Shown: positions 1 to 7,056, counted from the first letter of the stretch. The stretch is DNA of 10,590 nucleotides from Lachnospiraceae bacterium (GCA_014804185.1 JAAVAG010000065.1:1-10590), one strand, 5' to 3'. The notes: generated by a model not told the origin, from the sequence alone. Made by a program: numbers and translations.

Positions 1-680
1 CTGTCTCTGGCGCGTTCGGAAATATACCACATGTGTTCCTCGTGCTCGGCAACCTCCTCCCGGTGAGGATAGCCGTAACCGTTTACCCATGTACTGACAA
101 AAAATCCGACCAGGGAGGTTCCCGTTATAACCAGAAGCATCCACGTCTCCAGCGCAGACAGAAGCAGCAGATAGACGATAAATCCCATCACATTTTTCAA
201 AAGCGCGGTCAGCGTCCCCCAGACTGCTTCCGTAGCCTCCCCATTGCTGCTGACAGCCGTGTTCGCCTTGGCGCTTAGTTTTTCAAATTTTTCATCCCCC
301 AGATTCGGGTAGGATGTGGTTGCCATTTTCTTATTCAGCGCCTCAATAATGGCGCCGCGCACCGTAATCCTGCCGTACAGAACGTTCTCATCCACATACG
401 CGGCCACTGCGGACAGCAGCATCAGTCCGCCGGCAAACAAAAGAATCATGCCGATGAGATCCGCCAGAGGAGCCTTCCTCTCGATCATTCCCAAGACCGA
501 CGGGGAAATATACAAATTCACCAGGCTGATTCCCACCGCCAGTGCAGCCTGCACCAGGCACAGCACCGGAACTTTCTTCTCCTTCTGCCGCCAGGACAGC
601 GCGATCATATACACGCAGTTCTGCCACATATTGTATTTAGGCTTTTCCGCCCTCTCCCTGTTTTTCTTTTCCTCCGCCAT
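1..680 (-). CDS. ABC exporter subunit, N-terminal part (truncated by window edge)
   Basis: The reading frame starts at the ATG at 680-678 and stays open for 226 codons to the left edge, so only the N-terminal part is seen and the ATP-binding domain would lie outside. The visible protein has a short charged cytosolic start (KYNMWQ near residue 15) and hydrophobic segments at about residues 37-58, 71-95 and 150-187. This is the pattern of the membrane domain of a type I ABC exporter with fused permease and ATPase. The stretch after the second segment (ITVRGAIIEALNKKMA, then YPNLGDEKFEKL) matches the cytosolic coupling region of such exporters, where members often read 'D..FE.....A'. An in-frame stop at 737-735 lies upstream, so 680 is the first ATG; the ribosome site AAAGGCAGGG is moderate. 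Substrate cannot be told. The gene is transcribed away from leuA, from its own promoter at 737-765. Confidence 0.8.
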   Translation of the reverse strand, partial: MAEEKKNRERAEKPKYNMWQNCVYMIALSWRQKEKKVPVLCLVQAALAVGISLVNLYISPSVLGMIERKAPLADLIGMILLFAGGLMLLSAVAAYVDENVLYGRITVRGAIIEALNKKMATTSYPNLGDEKFEKLSAKANTAVSSNGEATEAVWGTLTALLKNVMGFIVYLLLLSALETWMLLVITGTSLVGFFVSTWVNGYGYPHREEVAEHEEHMWYISERARD

Positions 681-736
681 AATAATGACCCTGCCTTTCC
701 ACAACCTGCGCAATATCTTGTCCGCTTTCTCGTTTC

Positions 737-765
737 ATCATACCCTACGGCCCGCATAAATACAA
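737..765 (-). promoter_or_regulatory. Promoter for the ABC exporter gene
   Basis: On the minus strand, TTGTAT (765-760) and TATGAT (742-737) are separated by 17 bases, a sigma-A-type spacing. The start of transcription would lie about 50 bases upstream of the ATG at 680. Seen in sequence; activity is inferred. Confidence 0.5.
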
Positions 766-854
766 TCAACTTTCTCTTGAGTTTACAGAGCGGCGCTCCC
801 GGCTTTCATGGCCGCTTTTCGCTCTTTCGGCGTCAAATTCTCTGATTTTTCCTC

Positions 855-883
855 TTGTGTCCTCTCTCAAATTATGTTATGAT
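855..883 (+). promoter_or_regulatory. Promoter for the leuA T-box transcript
   Basis: TTGTGT (855-860) and TATGAT (878-883) are separated by exactly 17 bases. Transcription would begin near 890, directly before the first recognisable T-box elements, which is where a T-box leader should start. The -35 box is a weak match, the -10 box a good one. Confidence 0.6.
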
Positions 884-889
884 TTACAA

Positions 890-1177
890 AATAACTTGCA
901 AAAGCGATGAAGAGGAAGAGTAACGGTTGACCGGACATCAGAGAACTGCCGGGTGGTGCAAGGCAGTCCAGCGCAAACCGCGAACTGGCCTTGGAGCTGC
1001 TGGCTGAAAGCGTCAGGCTGTGTAGGCACAGACGGAATATCCGCCGTAAAAGGGAAGAGGCATGTCAGTGCCGTAGAGGGCGCGATGCAGTGCATCGCGA
1101 AATAGAGTGGTACCGCGCGAAAGTTTTTGCGTCTCTATGAAAATGTGCAGAATATACATTTTTGTAGGGATTTTTTT
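890..1177 (+). promoter_or_regulatory. Leucine T-box riboswitch upstream of leuA
   Basis: This untranslated leader has the landmarks of a T-box that senses uncharged tRNA. In Stem I there is the GATGAAGAGGA kink-turn region (about 906-916), the AGTA S-turn (919-922), the AGAGA motif (940-944) and the conserved distal loop with flanking ACTGCC/GGCAGT (945-967). The specifier loop reads GAA-CTG-GCC, which puts a CUG leucine codon at 985-987. A perfect hairpin at 1081-1099 fits Stem III. The T-box core AGAGTGGTACCGCG lies at 1104-1117; its TGGT (1108-1111) can pair with the ACCA end of tRNA-Leu. The antiterminator would use AGAG (1104-1107) with the CTCT near 1133-1136, which is also the 5' arm of the terminator, giving the standard mutually exclusive choice. 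Uncharged tRNA-Leu should permit read-through into the downstream leuA gene. Elements are seen directly; the leucine assignment rests on the specifier and the gene controlled. Confidence 0.93.
1132..1177 (+). terminator. T-box regulated terminator of leuA
   Basis: A 15-base arm at 1132-1146 pairs with 1156-1170 (including a few G-T pairs) around a 9-base loop, followed by seven T at 1171-1177. The first bases of the 5' arm overlap the antiterminator, so the two folds exclude each other. Confidence 0.9.
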
Positions 1178-1234
1178 ATCGCCTTTTACGGGACACAGGA
1201 GACCTCGGATTGCAAAGTGCAGAAAGGAAAAAAT

Positions 1235-3226
1235 ATGAACATCAAAGCCAAATATGTAAAGCCCTATTTTATGCCTCCCACAGTCACATATGACTGGGTA
1301 AAGAAAGAGACCGTGGAAAAAGCGCCGATCTGGTGTTCCGTGGATCTGCGGGACGGCAATCAGGCGCTGATCGAGCCCATGAGCCTGGAAGAAAAGCTGC
1401 AGTTTTTCCGTATGCTTGTGGAGATCGGATTCAAAGAGATCGAAGTGGGATTTCCCGCGGCCTCCGAGACGGAGTATAATTTTGTCCGCGCCCTTATCGA
1501 ACGCAATATGATCCCGCAGGATGTGACCATTCAGGTGCTCACGCAGGCCAGAGAACATATCATCCGAAAAACCTTTGAGTCCGTAAAAGGAGCCCCTCAC
1601 GCCATCATCCACCTCTACAATTCCACATCCGTGGCACAGAGAGAACAGGTCTTCCGCAAATCCAGAGAGGAAATCAAACAACTGGCGGTGGACGGCGCCG
1701 AACTGCTGAAAAAACTGGCGGATGAAACCGACGGCAATTTTACTTTTGAATACAGCCCGGAAAGCTTCCCGGGCACCGAGCCGGACTACGCGCTGGAGGT
1801 ATGCAACGCGGTGCTGGATGTGTGGAAACCGCAGAAAGAAAATAAAGTCATCATCAATATCCCCACCACGGTTCAGGTGGCAATGCCCCATGTGTTCGCC
1901 TGCCAGGTGGAATATATCCATAAAAATCTCAAATACAGGGAGGCCGTCACCTTAAGCGTCCACCCCCACAATGACCGGGGCTGCGGTATCAGCGACGCGG
2001 AATTCGGCGTTATGGCGGGAGCGGACCGCATCGAGGGCACGCTGTTTGGCAACGGCGAACGAACCGGAAATGTGGATCTTGTGACGCTGGCCCTGAACAT
2101 GGTATGCCACGGCGTGGATCCCGGGCTGGACTTCTCCCACATTGCCAAAATCCGCGAAACTTACGAGCACCTGACGGGCATGCGCGTATTTGAGCGTGCA
2201 CCCTATGCGGGGGATCTGGTGTTTACCGCTTTTTCCGGTTCCCATCAGGACGCCATCTCCAAGGGTATGGCATGGAGAGACGAGGGCAAAAGCGGCGAGC
2301 GCTGGGATGTCCCCTACCTTCCCATCGACCCGCAGGATATCGGCAGAGAGTATGAGTCCGATGTCATCCGCATCAACAGCCAGTCCGGCAAGGGCGGCAT
2401 AGCCTTTATCCTGAAACAGAACTTCGGCTTTACTCTCCCTGACAAAATGCGGGAAGAAGTGGGGTATCTGATCAAGGGTGTATCCGACAGGCGGCATCAG
2501 GAACTGTCCCCGGATGATATTTATAAGATTTTTGAGGAAAATTATATCCGGCAGACGGACGTCTTCGATATTCCGGAGTGCCACTTTAAACAGATTGACG
2601 GTATACAGGCCGAGGTGACCATCAGGCAGGGCGAAAAGACGCGCATCGTCACCGCAGGCGGAAACGGCCGGCTGGACGCGGTGAGCAATGCCGTCAAAGT
2701 ATATTTCGGTATCAGCTACGAACTCTCCGTCTATGAGGAGCACGCTATCTCCAAAGGTTCCTCCTCCAGGGCGGCCTCCTATGTGGGCATTATCAAAGAC
2801 GGCAAGATGTTCTGGGGTGTGGGAATCGACGAAGATATCATCAAGAGTTCCATCGCCGCACTGGTCCGCGCAGCCAATAAACTGGCCAAAAGCGAACGCG
2901 TAACAGAGGGGCGCGAAGAACAGATCGTGGATATTATGAACTATATTCAGAACCATTATAAAGACGCCACACCCGAGAGTCTGGCGGAGCAGTTCGGCCT
3001 CTCCAAGTCCGAACTGGCCAGATACATCCGTGACAAATCCGGCATGACTTTTCAGGAGGCGCTAAAAAAGGCCCGTCTGAAAAAGGCCCGGAGACTGCTG
3101 AAAGAAACGGATCTGGAAGCGGATGCCATCGCGCAGGAAGTCGGCTTCGAAAGCGCCGAACTCTTTGGCAGGCTGTTCAAAAAAGAATACGGCATGACCC
3201 CCGCCCAGCTGCGTGGTCAGAAATAA
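1235..3226 (+). CDS. leuA: 2-isopropylmalate synthase with C-terminal AraC-type DNA-binding domain
   Basis: This cytosolic enzyme condenses acetyl-CoA with 2-oxoisovalerate, the first committed step of leucine synthesis. The start is the ATG at 1235, after AGAAAGGAAA; earlier in-frame start codons fall inside the T-box terminator. The 663-residue protein has three parts. Residues about 30-310 are the HMGL-type catalytic barrel, with DLRDGNQ (metal-binding Asp37 or Asp40), HPHNDRG (His243 and His245) and GTLFGNGERTGN. Residues about 425-550 are the LeuA allosteric domain that binds leucine in this family, including the GNGRLDAVSNAV stretch. Normal members of this long (yeast/actinobacterial-like) subfamily end near residue 555. 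Here residues about 560-663 form a full AraC/XylS domain: first helix-turn-helix with LAEQFGLSKSELARYIRDKSG, connecting helix, second one with IAQEVGFESAELFGRLFKKEYG and the closing MTPAQLR signature. The frame is unbroken and codon use does not change at the junction. The catalytic role is firm; DNA binding is inferred. Confidence 0.96.
   Translation: MNIKAKYVKPYFMPPTVTYDWVKKETVEKAPIWCSVDLRDGNQALIEPMSLEEKLQFFRMLVEIGFKEIEVGFPAASETEYNFVRALIERNMIPQDVTIQVLTQAREHIIRKTFESVKGAPHAIIHLYNSTSVAQREQVFRKSREEIKQLAVDGAELLKKLADETDGNFTFEYSPESFPGTEPDYALEVCNAVLDVWKPQKENKVIINIPTTVQVAMPHVFACQVEYIHKNLKYREAVTLSVHPHNDRGCGISDAEFGVMAGADRIEGTLFGNGERTGNVDLVTLALNMVCHGVDPGLDFSHIAKIRETYEHLTGMRVFERAPYAGDLVFTAFSGSHQDAISKGMAWRDEGKSGERWDVPYLPIDPQDIGREYESDVIRINSQSGKGGIAFILKQNFGFTLPDKMREEVGYLIKGVSDRRHQELSPDDIYKIFEENYIRQTDVFDIPECHFKQIDGIQAEVTIRQGEKTRIVTAGGNGRLDAVSNAVKVYFGISYELSVYEEHAISKGSSSRAASYVGIIKDGKMFWGVGIDEDIIKSSIAALVRAANKLAKSERVTEGREEQIVDIMNYIQNHYKDATPESLAEQFGLSKSELARYIRDKSGMTFQEALKKARLKKARRLLKETDLEADAIAQEVGFESAELFGRLFKKEYGMTPAQLRGQK
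2912..3223 (+). other. AraC/XylS double HTH module fused to LeuA
   Basis: These codons (residues 560-663 of the LeuA protein) carry the whole AraC C-terminal pattern: an entry helix (IVDIMNYIQNHY), LA...LS.S.LAR.....G.TF, the linker helix with KKARRLLKETDLEADAIA, then VGFES..LFGRLFKKEYGMTP..LR. Both recognition helices and the conserved Gly and Pro positions are present, so the module is not visibly decayed. It takes the place normally following the sugar- or ligand-binding domain of an AraC regulator; here the preceding domain is the leucine-binding LeuA regulatory domain. Confidence 0.93.
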
Positions 3227-3243
3227 CAACTCTGCAAAATTTA

Positions 3244-3269
3244 ATCCCCCGCCGCAAGCGACGGGGGAT
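3244..3269. terminator. Shared terminator hairpin between leuA and the radical SAM gene
   Basis: ATCCCCCG (3244-3251) pairs perfectly with CGGGGGAT (3262-3269), with two further inner pairs after a mismatch and a CAAG loop. On the minus strand the stem is followed by TTAAATTTT, so it works best as the terminator of the converging radical SAM gene; on the plus strand the following bases are only moderately T-rich. It lies 18 bases after the leuA stop. Confidence 0.75.
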
Positions 3270-3290
3270 CTTCACTCAACCGCATAACCA

Positions 3291-4160
3291 TCAGAAAAAT
3301 CGCATCTGCTCCCCGCAGCCTTTATCCTCAAATTCATGCAGGTAGGCAAAAATCTGTTCCGGCCGGTACATGATTCCATGTTTGACGCATTCCTCCCGGA
3401 AAATTTCCGTCAGCCTGGGATTTTGGGGGCTTGGCACCTCATAGGCATTTCCATAGGTGTGGATATATCTCTCTTTCATTCCGGGAAAATGTTCGTCCAG
3501 CTTGCGGTAAAAGTATTCCCTGTCCCCGGCTCTCAGCGTCACACCGAACCCGAATGTCAGGATTCCTTTCACATTCGCACGGACACAGACGTTCAGAATC
3601 TCCCTCAGATTTTCCTCCGTGTCATTGATAAAGGGAAGAATCGGCGTCAGCCACACCACCGTGGGAATATGACAGTCCCGAAAGATATTCAGCACTTCCG
3701 CCCGTCTCTGGGTTGTACACACATGCGGCTCCAATATACGGCACAGCTTTTCATCCCATGTGGTCAGCGTCACCTGCACCACCGCCTTGGTCTTTGCATG
3801 GATGCTCTGATATAATTCCAGATCCCGCAGAATCATATCCGACTTGGTCTGCACCGCCGCACCAAAACCGTATCGATCGATCAGTTCCAGACATTTGCGC
3901 ATATGCTGCAGCTTACTTTCCGCATGAAGATAAGGATCCGACATGGCCCCCGTCCCGATCATGCACCGCCGTCTTTTGCGCCGCAGTTCCTGCTCCAGCA
4001 GGAGGATCGCGTTTGACTTGACCTCAACATCCTCAAAATCATGCTGCATCTGATAACAGTCGCTCCGGCTGTCGCAGTAGATACAGCCGTGCGTGCAGCC
4101 CCGGTACAGATTCATACCGTTTTGAGCCGACAGAAGATGCTTCGCCTCTTTGTAATGCAT
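3291..4160 (-). CDS. Radical SAM protein of the SplB-like (COG1533-type) family
   Basis: The 289-residue protein has YRGCTHGCIYC near its N-terminus, giving the CX3CX2C cluster (Cys22, Cys26, Cys29) that binds the 4Fe-4S centre cleaving S-adenosylmethionine. The following pattern, GTGAMSDPY with a later QTKSDMILRD and VTLTTWDEKL..ILEP, is typical of the spore photoproduct lyase-like group, whose members outside true SplB mostly have no known substrate. The length fits this group, and no extra iron-sulfur or B12 domain is seen. The C-terminal part (PSPQNPRLTEIFREECVKHGIMYR) is also characteristic. The ATG at 4160 follows GGGAGGG at a suitable distance. The gene stands alone, converges on leuA and diverges from the BMP-like gene. 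It is not spore photoproduct lyase by evidence here; the reaction is unknown. Confidence 0.88.
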   Translation of the reverse strand: MHYKEAKHLLSAQNGMNLYRGCTHGCIYCDSRSDCYQMQHDFEDVEVKSNAILLLEQELRRKRRRCMIGTGAMSDPYLHAESKLQHMRKCLELIDRYGFGAAVQTKSDMILRDLELYQSIHAKTKAVVQVTLTTWDEKLCRILEPHVCTTQRRAEVLNIFRDCHIPTVVWLTPILPFINDTEENLREILNVCVRANVKGILTFGFGVTLRAGDREYFYRKLDEHFPGMKERYIHTYGNAYEVPSPQNPRLTEIFREECVKHGIMYRPEQIFAYLHEFEDKGCGEQMRFF

Positions 4161-4204
4161 AAGATATTCCCTCCCGCGTGTGCTTTTACATCACAACCCT
4201 CCCC

Positions 4205-4233
4205 ATTATAAATTTTGTGGAATATTTTGTCCA
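4205..4233 (-). promoter_or_regulatory. Promoter for the radical SAM gene
   Basis: On the minus strand TGGACA (4233-4228) and TATAAT (4210-4205) are 17 bases apart, a near-consensus sigma-A promoter placed 45 bases before the ATG at 4160. Confidence 0.75.
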
Positions 4234-4263
4234 TCCAATCCGTCTGTCTTACCACTGTTTTCC

Positions 4264-4292
4264 TTGCATTTCCGGCAATTGTTCCCTATAAT
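4264..4292 (+). promoter_or_regulatory. Promoter for the BMP-like / phosphoesterase unit
   Basis: TTGCAT (4264-4269) and a perfect TATAAT (4287-4292) are 17 bases apart. Transcription would begin near 4299, leaving a leader of about 65 bases. It is back-to-back with the radical SAM promoter. Confidence 0.65.
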
Positions 4293-4324
4293 GTTATTGA
4301 AAAAACGCGCAAACTGATGAGTGG

Positions 4325-4340
4325 CCGCGCCGCTGCGCGG
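4325..4340 (+). other. GC-rich leader hairpin before the BMP-like gene
   Basis: CCGCGC (4325-4330), loop CGCT, GCGCGG (4335-4340) form a six-pair all-GC stem just before the AGAAAGG ribosome site (4346-4352). No T-run follows, so it is not an intrinsic terminator; it may protect the transcript end or affect translation. Confidence 0.45.
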
Positions 4341-4365
4341 AGCACAGAAAGGTATAGACACTGAT

Positions 4366-6267
4366 ATGAGTAAAGAAGATTACAGCAAAGCATTTAAGTT
4401 AGGAAAAAAAGATTACCAGTCGCGGATGCTCCGCGGTGAAAAACCGACCCTGCTGGTTCTGGACGATATACTGCCGGAAAAGGGGTCTTATACCGAAGTT
4501 CCTCTGGGTCTGGTGCAGATTCCCACACAGCAGATCGTGGGTACCAGAACCGCTTCCAGAAGCAATTCTTTTGCCGGAAACTTCATGCCGATCCTGTGGG
4601 ATAATTCGGAATTTGCCTCCAAGTGGTCCAACCTGAGCACCAGCCATGTGGAGGAGGGCATACGCGATCCCATCAAAGCCTATGAATACATGAACAAATT
4701 CTATGTGGAGGAGGGCAACAAACGGGTCAGCGTCATGAAATATTTTGGCGCCGTCTCCATTCCCGGCCATGTCACCCGCATTGTTCCGAAACCCACAGAG
4801 GATAAGGAAAATAAAATCTATTATGAATTTATGAATTTTTACCAGGCCGCGCCGATCAACTATATCTGGTTCTCTCAGGAGGGAAGTTTTGCAAAGCTTC
4901 AGGAGGCCGTGGGAAAAGCGCCTGGAGAGACCTGGTCGGAGGATGAACTCCTGAAATTCAGTTATACCTATACACAGTTTGAGTCAGAATATAAAGCGGA
5001 GGGCGGCGCCAAGCTGAAAATTACGCCGGGAGACGCTTTTCTGGCGTTTATCTCGCTGTATGATTACAGCTCTCTGGAGGAAAAAACCACAAATGAATTA
5101 AAGGCTCTGATCAAAAAGACCTGGGAGGAATTTGAACTGCTGCAGGAAGATCAGGAGATCGACCTGAAGATGAAACCCAACAGCGAGAAAAAGCCGCTGC
5201 TGAGTATTTTGCTGCCGCTCAGCTCACCGAAACTCCGGCCTGCTTTCATCTATGAAAAGACCGCTGGAACCTCTGCGTGGACCTATGCCCATGAACTGGG
5301 CAGACTGTACCTGGAACAGACTTTCCCGGACGAGGTAAGCACCATCCGCTACGAAAACGGTACACAGGAAAATGCGGCTTCCCTGATAGAGGACGCCATA
5401 AAATCGGGCTGCAACCTGATTTTCACCACTACGCCCTCTTTCGTGCAGGCCAGCGTAAAAGCGGCTATCGCCCACCCGGAAGTACATATCCTCAACTGCT
5501 CCCTGAATACTTCCCACCGCTATATCCGCACCTACTATTCGCGGATGCATGAAGCCAAGTTCCTGATGGGCGCCATCGCCGGCGCCATGGCTGAAAATAA
5601 CCATCTCACCTATATTGCGGACTATCCCATCTATGGGTGTATTGCCAATATCAATGCCTTTGCTCTGGGCGCAAAAATGATCAATCCACGGGCGGTGGTA
5701 CATCTGGAGTGGTCCACCATGAAAGAGGTGGATATTGAAGAAAAAATCCGGCAGACCGGTTCTTCCTGTATTTCCGGAAGAGATATGGTGATCCCCGAGG
5801 AAGCTTCACGCTTTTTCGGCATCTATCATATGGAGGACGGACATCCCAGGAACCTCGCCATGCCCCTGTGTCACTGGGGAAAATTTTATGAACAATTGAT
5901 TCGAACCATTATGGACGGCACTTGGAAATATGACGACGATTCCTCCACCATAAAGGCAATCAACTACTGGTGGGGCATGTCGTCGGGCGTGATCGACGTG
6001 GTATGCTCACAGAATCTTCCTATCGGTACGAAGCGGCTGATCGAACTGTTAAAAACCACTATCAGTTCCGACGCTTTCAATCCTTTCTCGGGTATTCTGT
6101 ATTCCCAGACGGGCGTGGTGCAGGATGATCCGAACCGCAGCCTGCCGCCGGAGGAAGTCATGACCATGGACTGGCTGGCTGAAAATGTTATCGGCTCAAT
6201 CCCCAAAAAGGAAGAACTGCGGGAACAGGCCGAGCCCGTAATCAAACAGCAGGGTGTGAGAAACTGA
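4366..6267 (+). CDS. Cytosolic BMP-family protein with ParB-like N-terminal region
   Basis: The 633-residue protein joins two parts. Residues about 40-140 resemble a ParB/sulfiredoxin-like fold: VPLGLVQIPTQQIVGTRT, then KAYEYMNKFYVEEGNKRVSVMKYFG, where EEGNKR (115-120) matches the E-GN-R signature. After a helical, acidic linker (about 180-265), residues about 276-590 resemble the BMP/PnrA (Med) family of periplasmic-binding-like proteins, known as nucleoside receptors of ABC transporters. The key segment is YSRMHEAKFLMGAIAGAMA, followed by IANINAFALGAKMINP. There is no signal peptide or lipobox, so unlike true transporter receptors it should stay in the cytosol, and no transporter genes lie nearby. 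The ATG at 4366 is chosen because the upstream GTG at 4321 has no ribosome site and sits in the leader hairpin; AGAAAGG lies 13 bases before 4366, slightly far. It is followed after 33 bases by a metallophosphoesterase, probably in one transcript. Ligand and role are unknown; cytosolic sensing of a nucleoside is inference. Confidence 0.82.
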   Translation: MSKEDYSKAFKLGKKDYQSRMLRGEKPTLLVLDDILPEKGSYTEVPLGLVQIPTQQIVGTRTASRSNSFAGNFMPILWDNSEFASKWSNLSTSHVEEGIRDPIKAYEYMNKFYVEEGNKRVSVMKYFGAVSIPGHVTRIVPKPTEDKENKIYYEFMNFYQAAPINYIWFSQEGSFAKLQEAVGKAPGETWSEDELLKFSYTYTQFESEYKAEGGAKLKITPGDAFLAFISLYDYSSLEEKTTNELKALIKKTWEEFELLQEDQEIDLKMKPNSEKKPLLSILLPLSSPKLRPAFIYEKTAGTSAWTYAHELGRLYLEQTFPDEVSTIRYENGTQENAASLIEDAIKSGCNLIFTTTPSFVQASVKAAIAHPEVHILNCSLNTSHRYIRTYYSRMHEAKFLMGAIAGAMAENNHLTYIADYPIYGCIANINAFALGAKMINPRAVVHLEWSTMKEVDIEEKIRQTGSSCISGRDMVIPEEASRFFGIYHMEDGHPRNLAMPLCHWGKFYEQLIRTIMDGTWKYDDDSSTIKAINYWWGMSSGVIDVVCSQNLPIGTKRLIELLKTTISSDAFNPFSGILYSQTGVVQDDPNRSLPPEEVMTMDWLAENVIGSIPKKEELREQAEPVIKQQGVRN

Positions 6268-6300
6268 TCCCATCACCCGAGAAGAAAGGTTTACCGTTCT

Positions 6301-6921
6301 ATGAGGATACTGGTTTTGGCGGACGAAGAGTCCAAATCCCTCTGGGATTTCTTTGACAAAAGCAAACTGGATGGAATTGATCTGATCATCTCCTGTGGTG
6401 ATCTGGATCCCCGCTACCTTTCTTTTTTGGTGACATTCTCTACTGTACCGCTTTTGTATGTGCACGGAAACCACGATGATAAATACGAGAGGATTCACCC
6501 GGATGGCTGCATCTGTATTGAGGATCAGATTTATGTCCATGAGGGAGTTCGCATCCTCGGCCTGGGCGGTTCCATGCGTTACAGTTCGGGAAAACATCAA
6601 TATACGGAAAAACAGATGAGACAGCGCGTTGCAAGACTGCGGTTCAAACTGTTTCGCAAGGGTGGTTTTGACATCCTGGTAACACACGCCCCCGCCTACC
6701 AGCTCAACGACGGCCGCGATCTTCCTCATCAGGGATTTCAGGTTTTCCGGGAGTTGATCGAAAAATACCGCCCGAAATATTTTCTGCACGGACATGTGCA
6801 TATGACTTATGGGCGAAAACATAAGAGATACGACAAATATCAGGATACCCACATCATTAACGCATACGAACGGTGCATATTTGATTTTGAGGACGAAAAT
6901 CCGCAGGAACATATACGATAA
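6301..6921 (+). CDS. Metallophosphoesterase with atypical first motif
   Basis: This 206-residue cytosolic protein shows the calcineurin-like phosphoesterase pattern: GD at 33-34 (CGDLD), GNHD at 56-59, the isolated His129 (VTHAP) and HGHVH at 163-167. The first motif, usually D-x-H, reads ADEES (Asp8, Glu10), so one metal-ligand histidine is replaced by glutamate; the other ligands are present, so activity is plausible but possibly with altered metal use. The middle GLGGSMRYSSGKHQYTE region and the length fit the small single-domain, YfcE-like phosphodiesterases, though the substrate cannot be told. AGAAAGG ends 11 bases before the ATG. The 33-base gap after the BMP-like gene, with no terminator, suggests co-transcription and perhaps a shared role with a nucleotide-like ligand, which is inference. 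Confidence 0.85.
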   Translation: MRILVLADEESKSLWDFFDKSKLDGIDLIISCGDLDPRYLSFLVTFSTVPLLYVHGNHDDKYERIHPDGCICIEDQIYVHEGVRILGLGGSMRYSSGKHQYTEKQMRQRVARLRFKLFRKGGFDILVTHAPAYQLNDGRDLPHQGFQVFRELIEKYRPKYFLHGHVHMTYGRKHKRYDKYQDTHIINAYERCIFDFEDENPQEHIR

Positions 6922-6948
6922 GTCAATTTTTGCACAGCAACGTTCCAC

Positions 6949-6977
6949 TTGACAAACTGCCTGAATAAGATTACAAT
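6949..6977 (+). promoter_or_regulatory. Strong promoter for the zinc-ribbon gene
   Basis: A perfect TTGACA (6949-6954), a 17-base spacer and TACAAT (6972-6977) form the best promoter in the window. Transcription would begin near 6984 with a leader of about 83 bases. Confidence 0.85.
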
Positions 6978-7027
6978 TTTCTTAATTCAGATTGTTTCGG
7001 AAGTATCATATATTCTAATGAGAAGTT

Positions 7028-7056
7028 GGGCAGGCACGCAGTTTCTGCCCGGGCAG
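7028..7056 (+). promoter_or_regulatory. Leader hairpin / palindrome overlapping the ribosome site
   Basis: GGGCAG (7028-7033) can pair with CTGCCC (7045-7050) around an 11-base loop. The same CTGCCC is followed at once by a second GGGCAG (7051-7056), making a 12-base perfect palindrome whose right half runs into the AGGAGG ribosome site. The upstream copy could hold CTGCCC away from the ribosome site, or the palindrome could be a protein operator. Seen in sequence; function is open. Confidence 0.4.

Noticed and set aside
316..759. Plus-strand open frame antisense to the ABC exporter
   Set aside because: The minus-strand frame encodes a recognisable exporter membrane domain and has promoter and start; the plus frame is its shadow.
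789..819. Hairpin AGCGGC/GCCGCT followed by TTTT upstream of leuA
   Set aside because: There is no plus-strand gene upstream that needs termination and the loop is long (16 bases); likely chance or weak secondary structure.
793..835. Imperfect direct repeat beginning CGCTC (793 and 820) as a binding site for the LeuA-AraC protein
   Set aside because: Similarity needs gaps and is too weak to claim an operator; noted only as a place to look if binding is tested.
1127..1234. Longer leuA start (TTG at 1127)
   Set aside because: It lies inside the T-box antiterminator and terminator; the ATG at 1235 has a proper ribosome site and begins with sequence typical of LeuA (KYVKPYFMPP).
1952..2956. Long minus-strand open frame of 334 codons, and another at 1013-1921
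   Set aside because: Both are antisense shadows of the clearly conserved leuA coding strand, a common effect of codon bias in GC-rich genes.
4321..4365. GTG start 15 codons upstream in the BMP-like gene
   Set aside because: No ribosome site, and the added residues are encoded by a GC-rich leader hairpin.
6196..6948. Minus-strand frame of 250 codons across the phosphoesterase gene
   Set aside because: It is antisense to a gene with intact catalytic motifs and has no ribosome site or recognisable domain.
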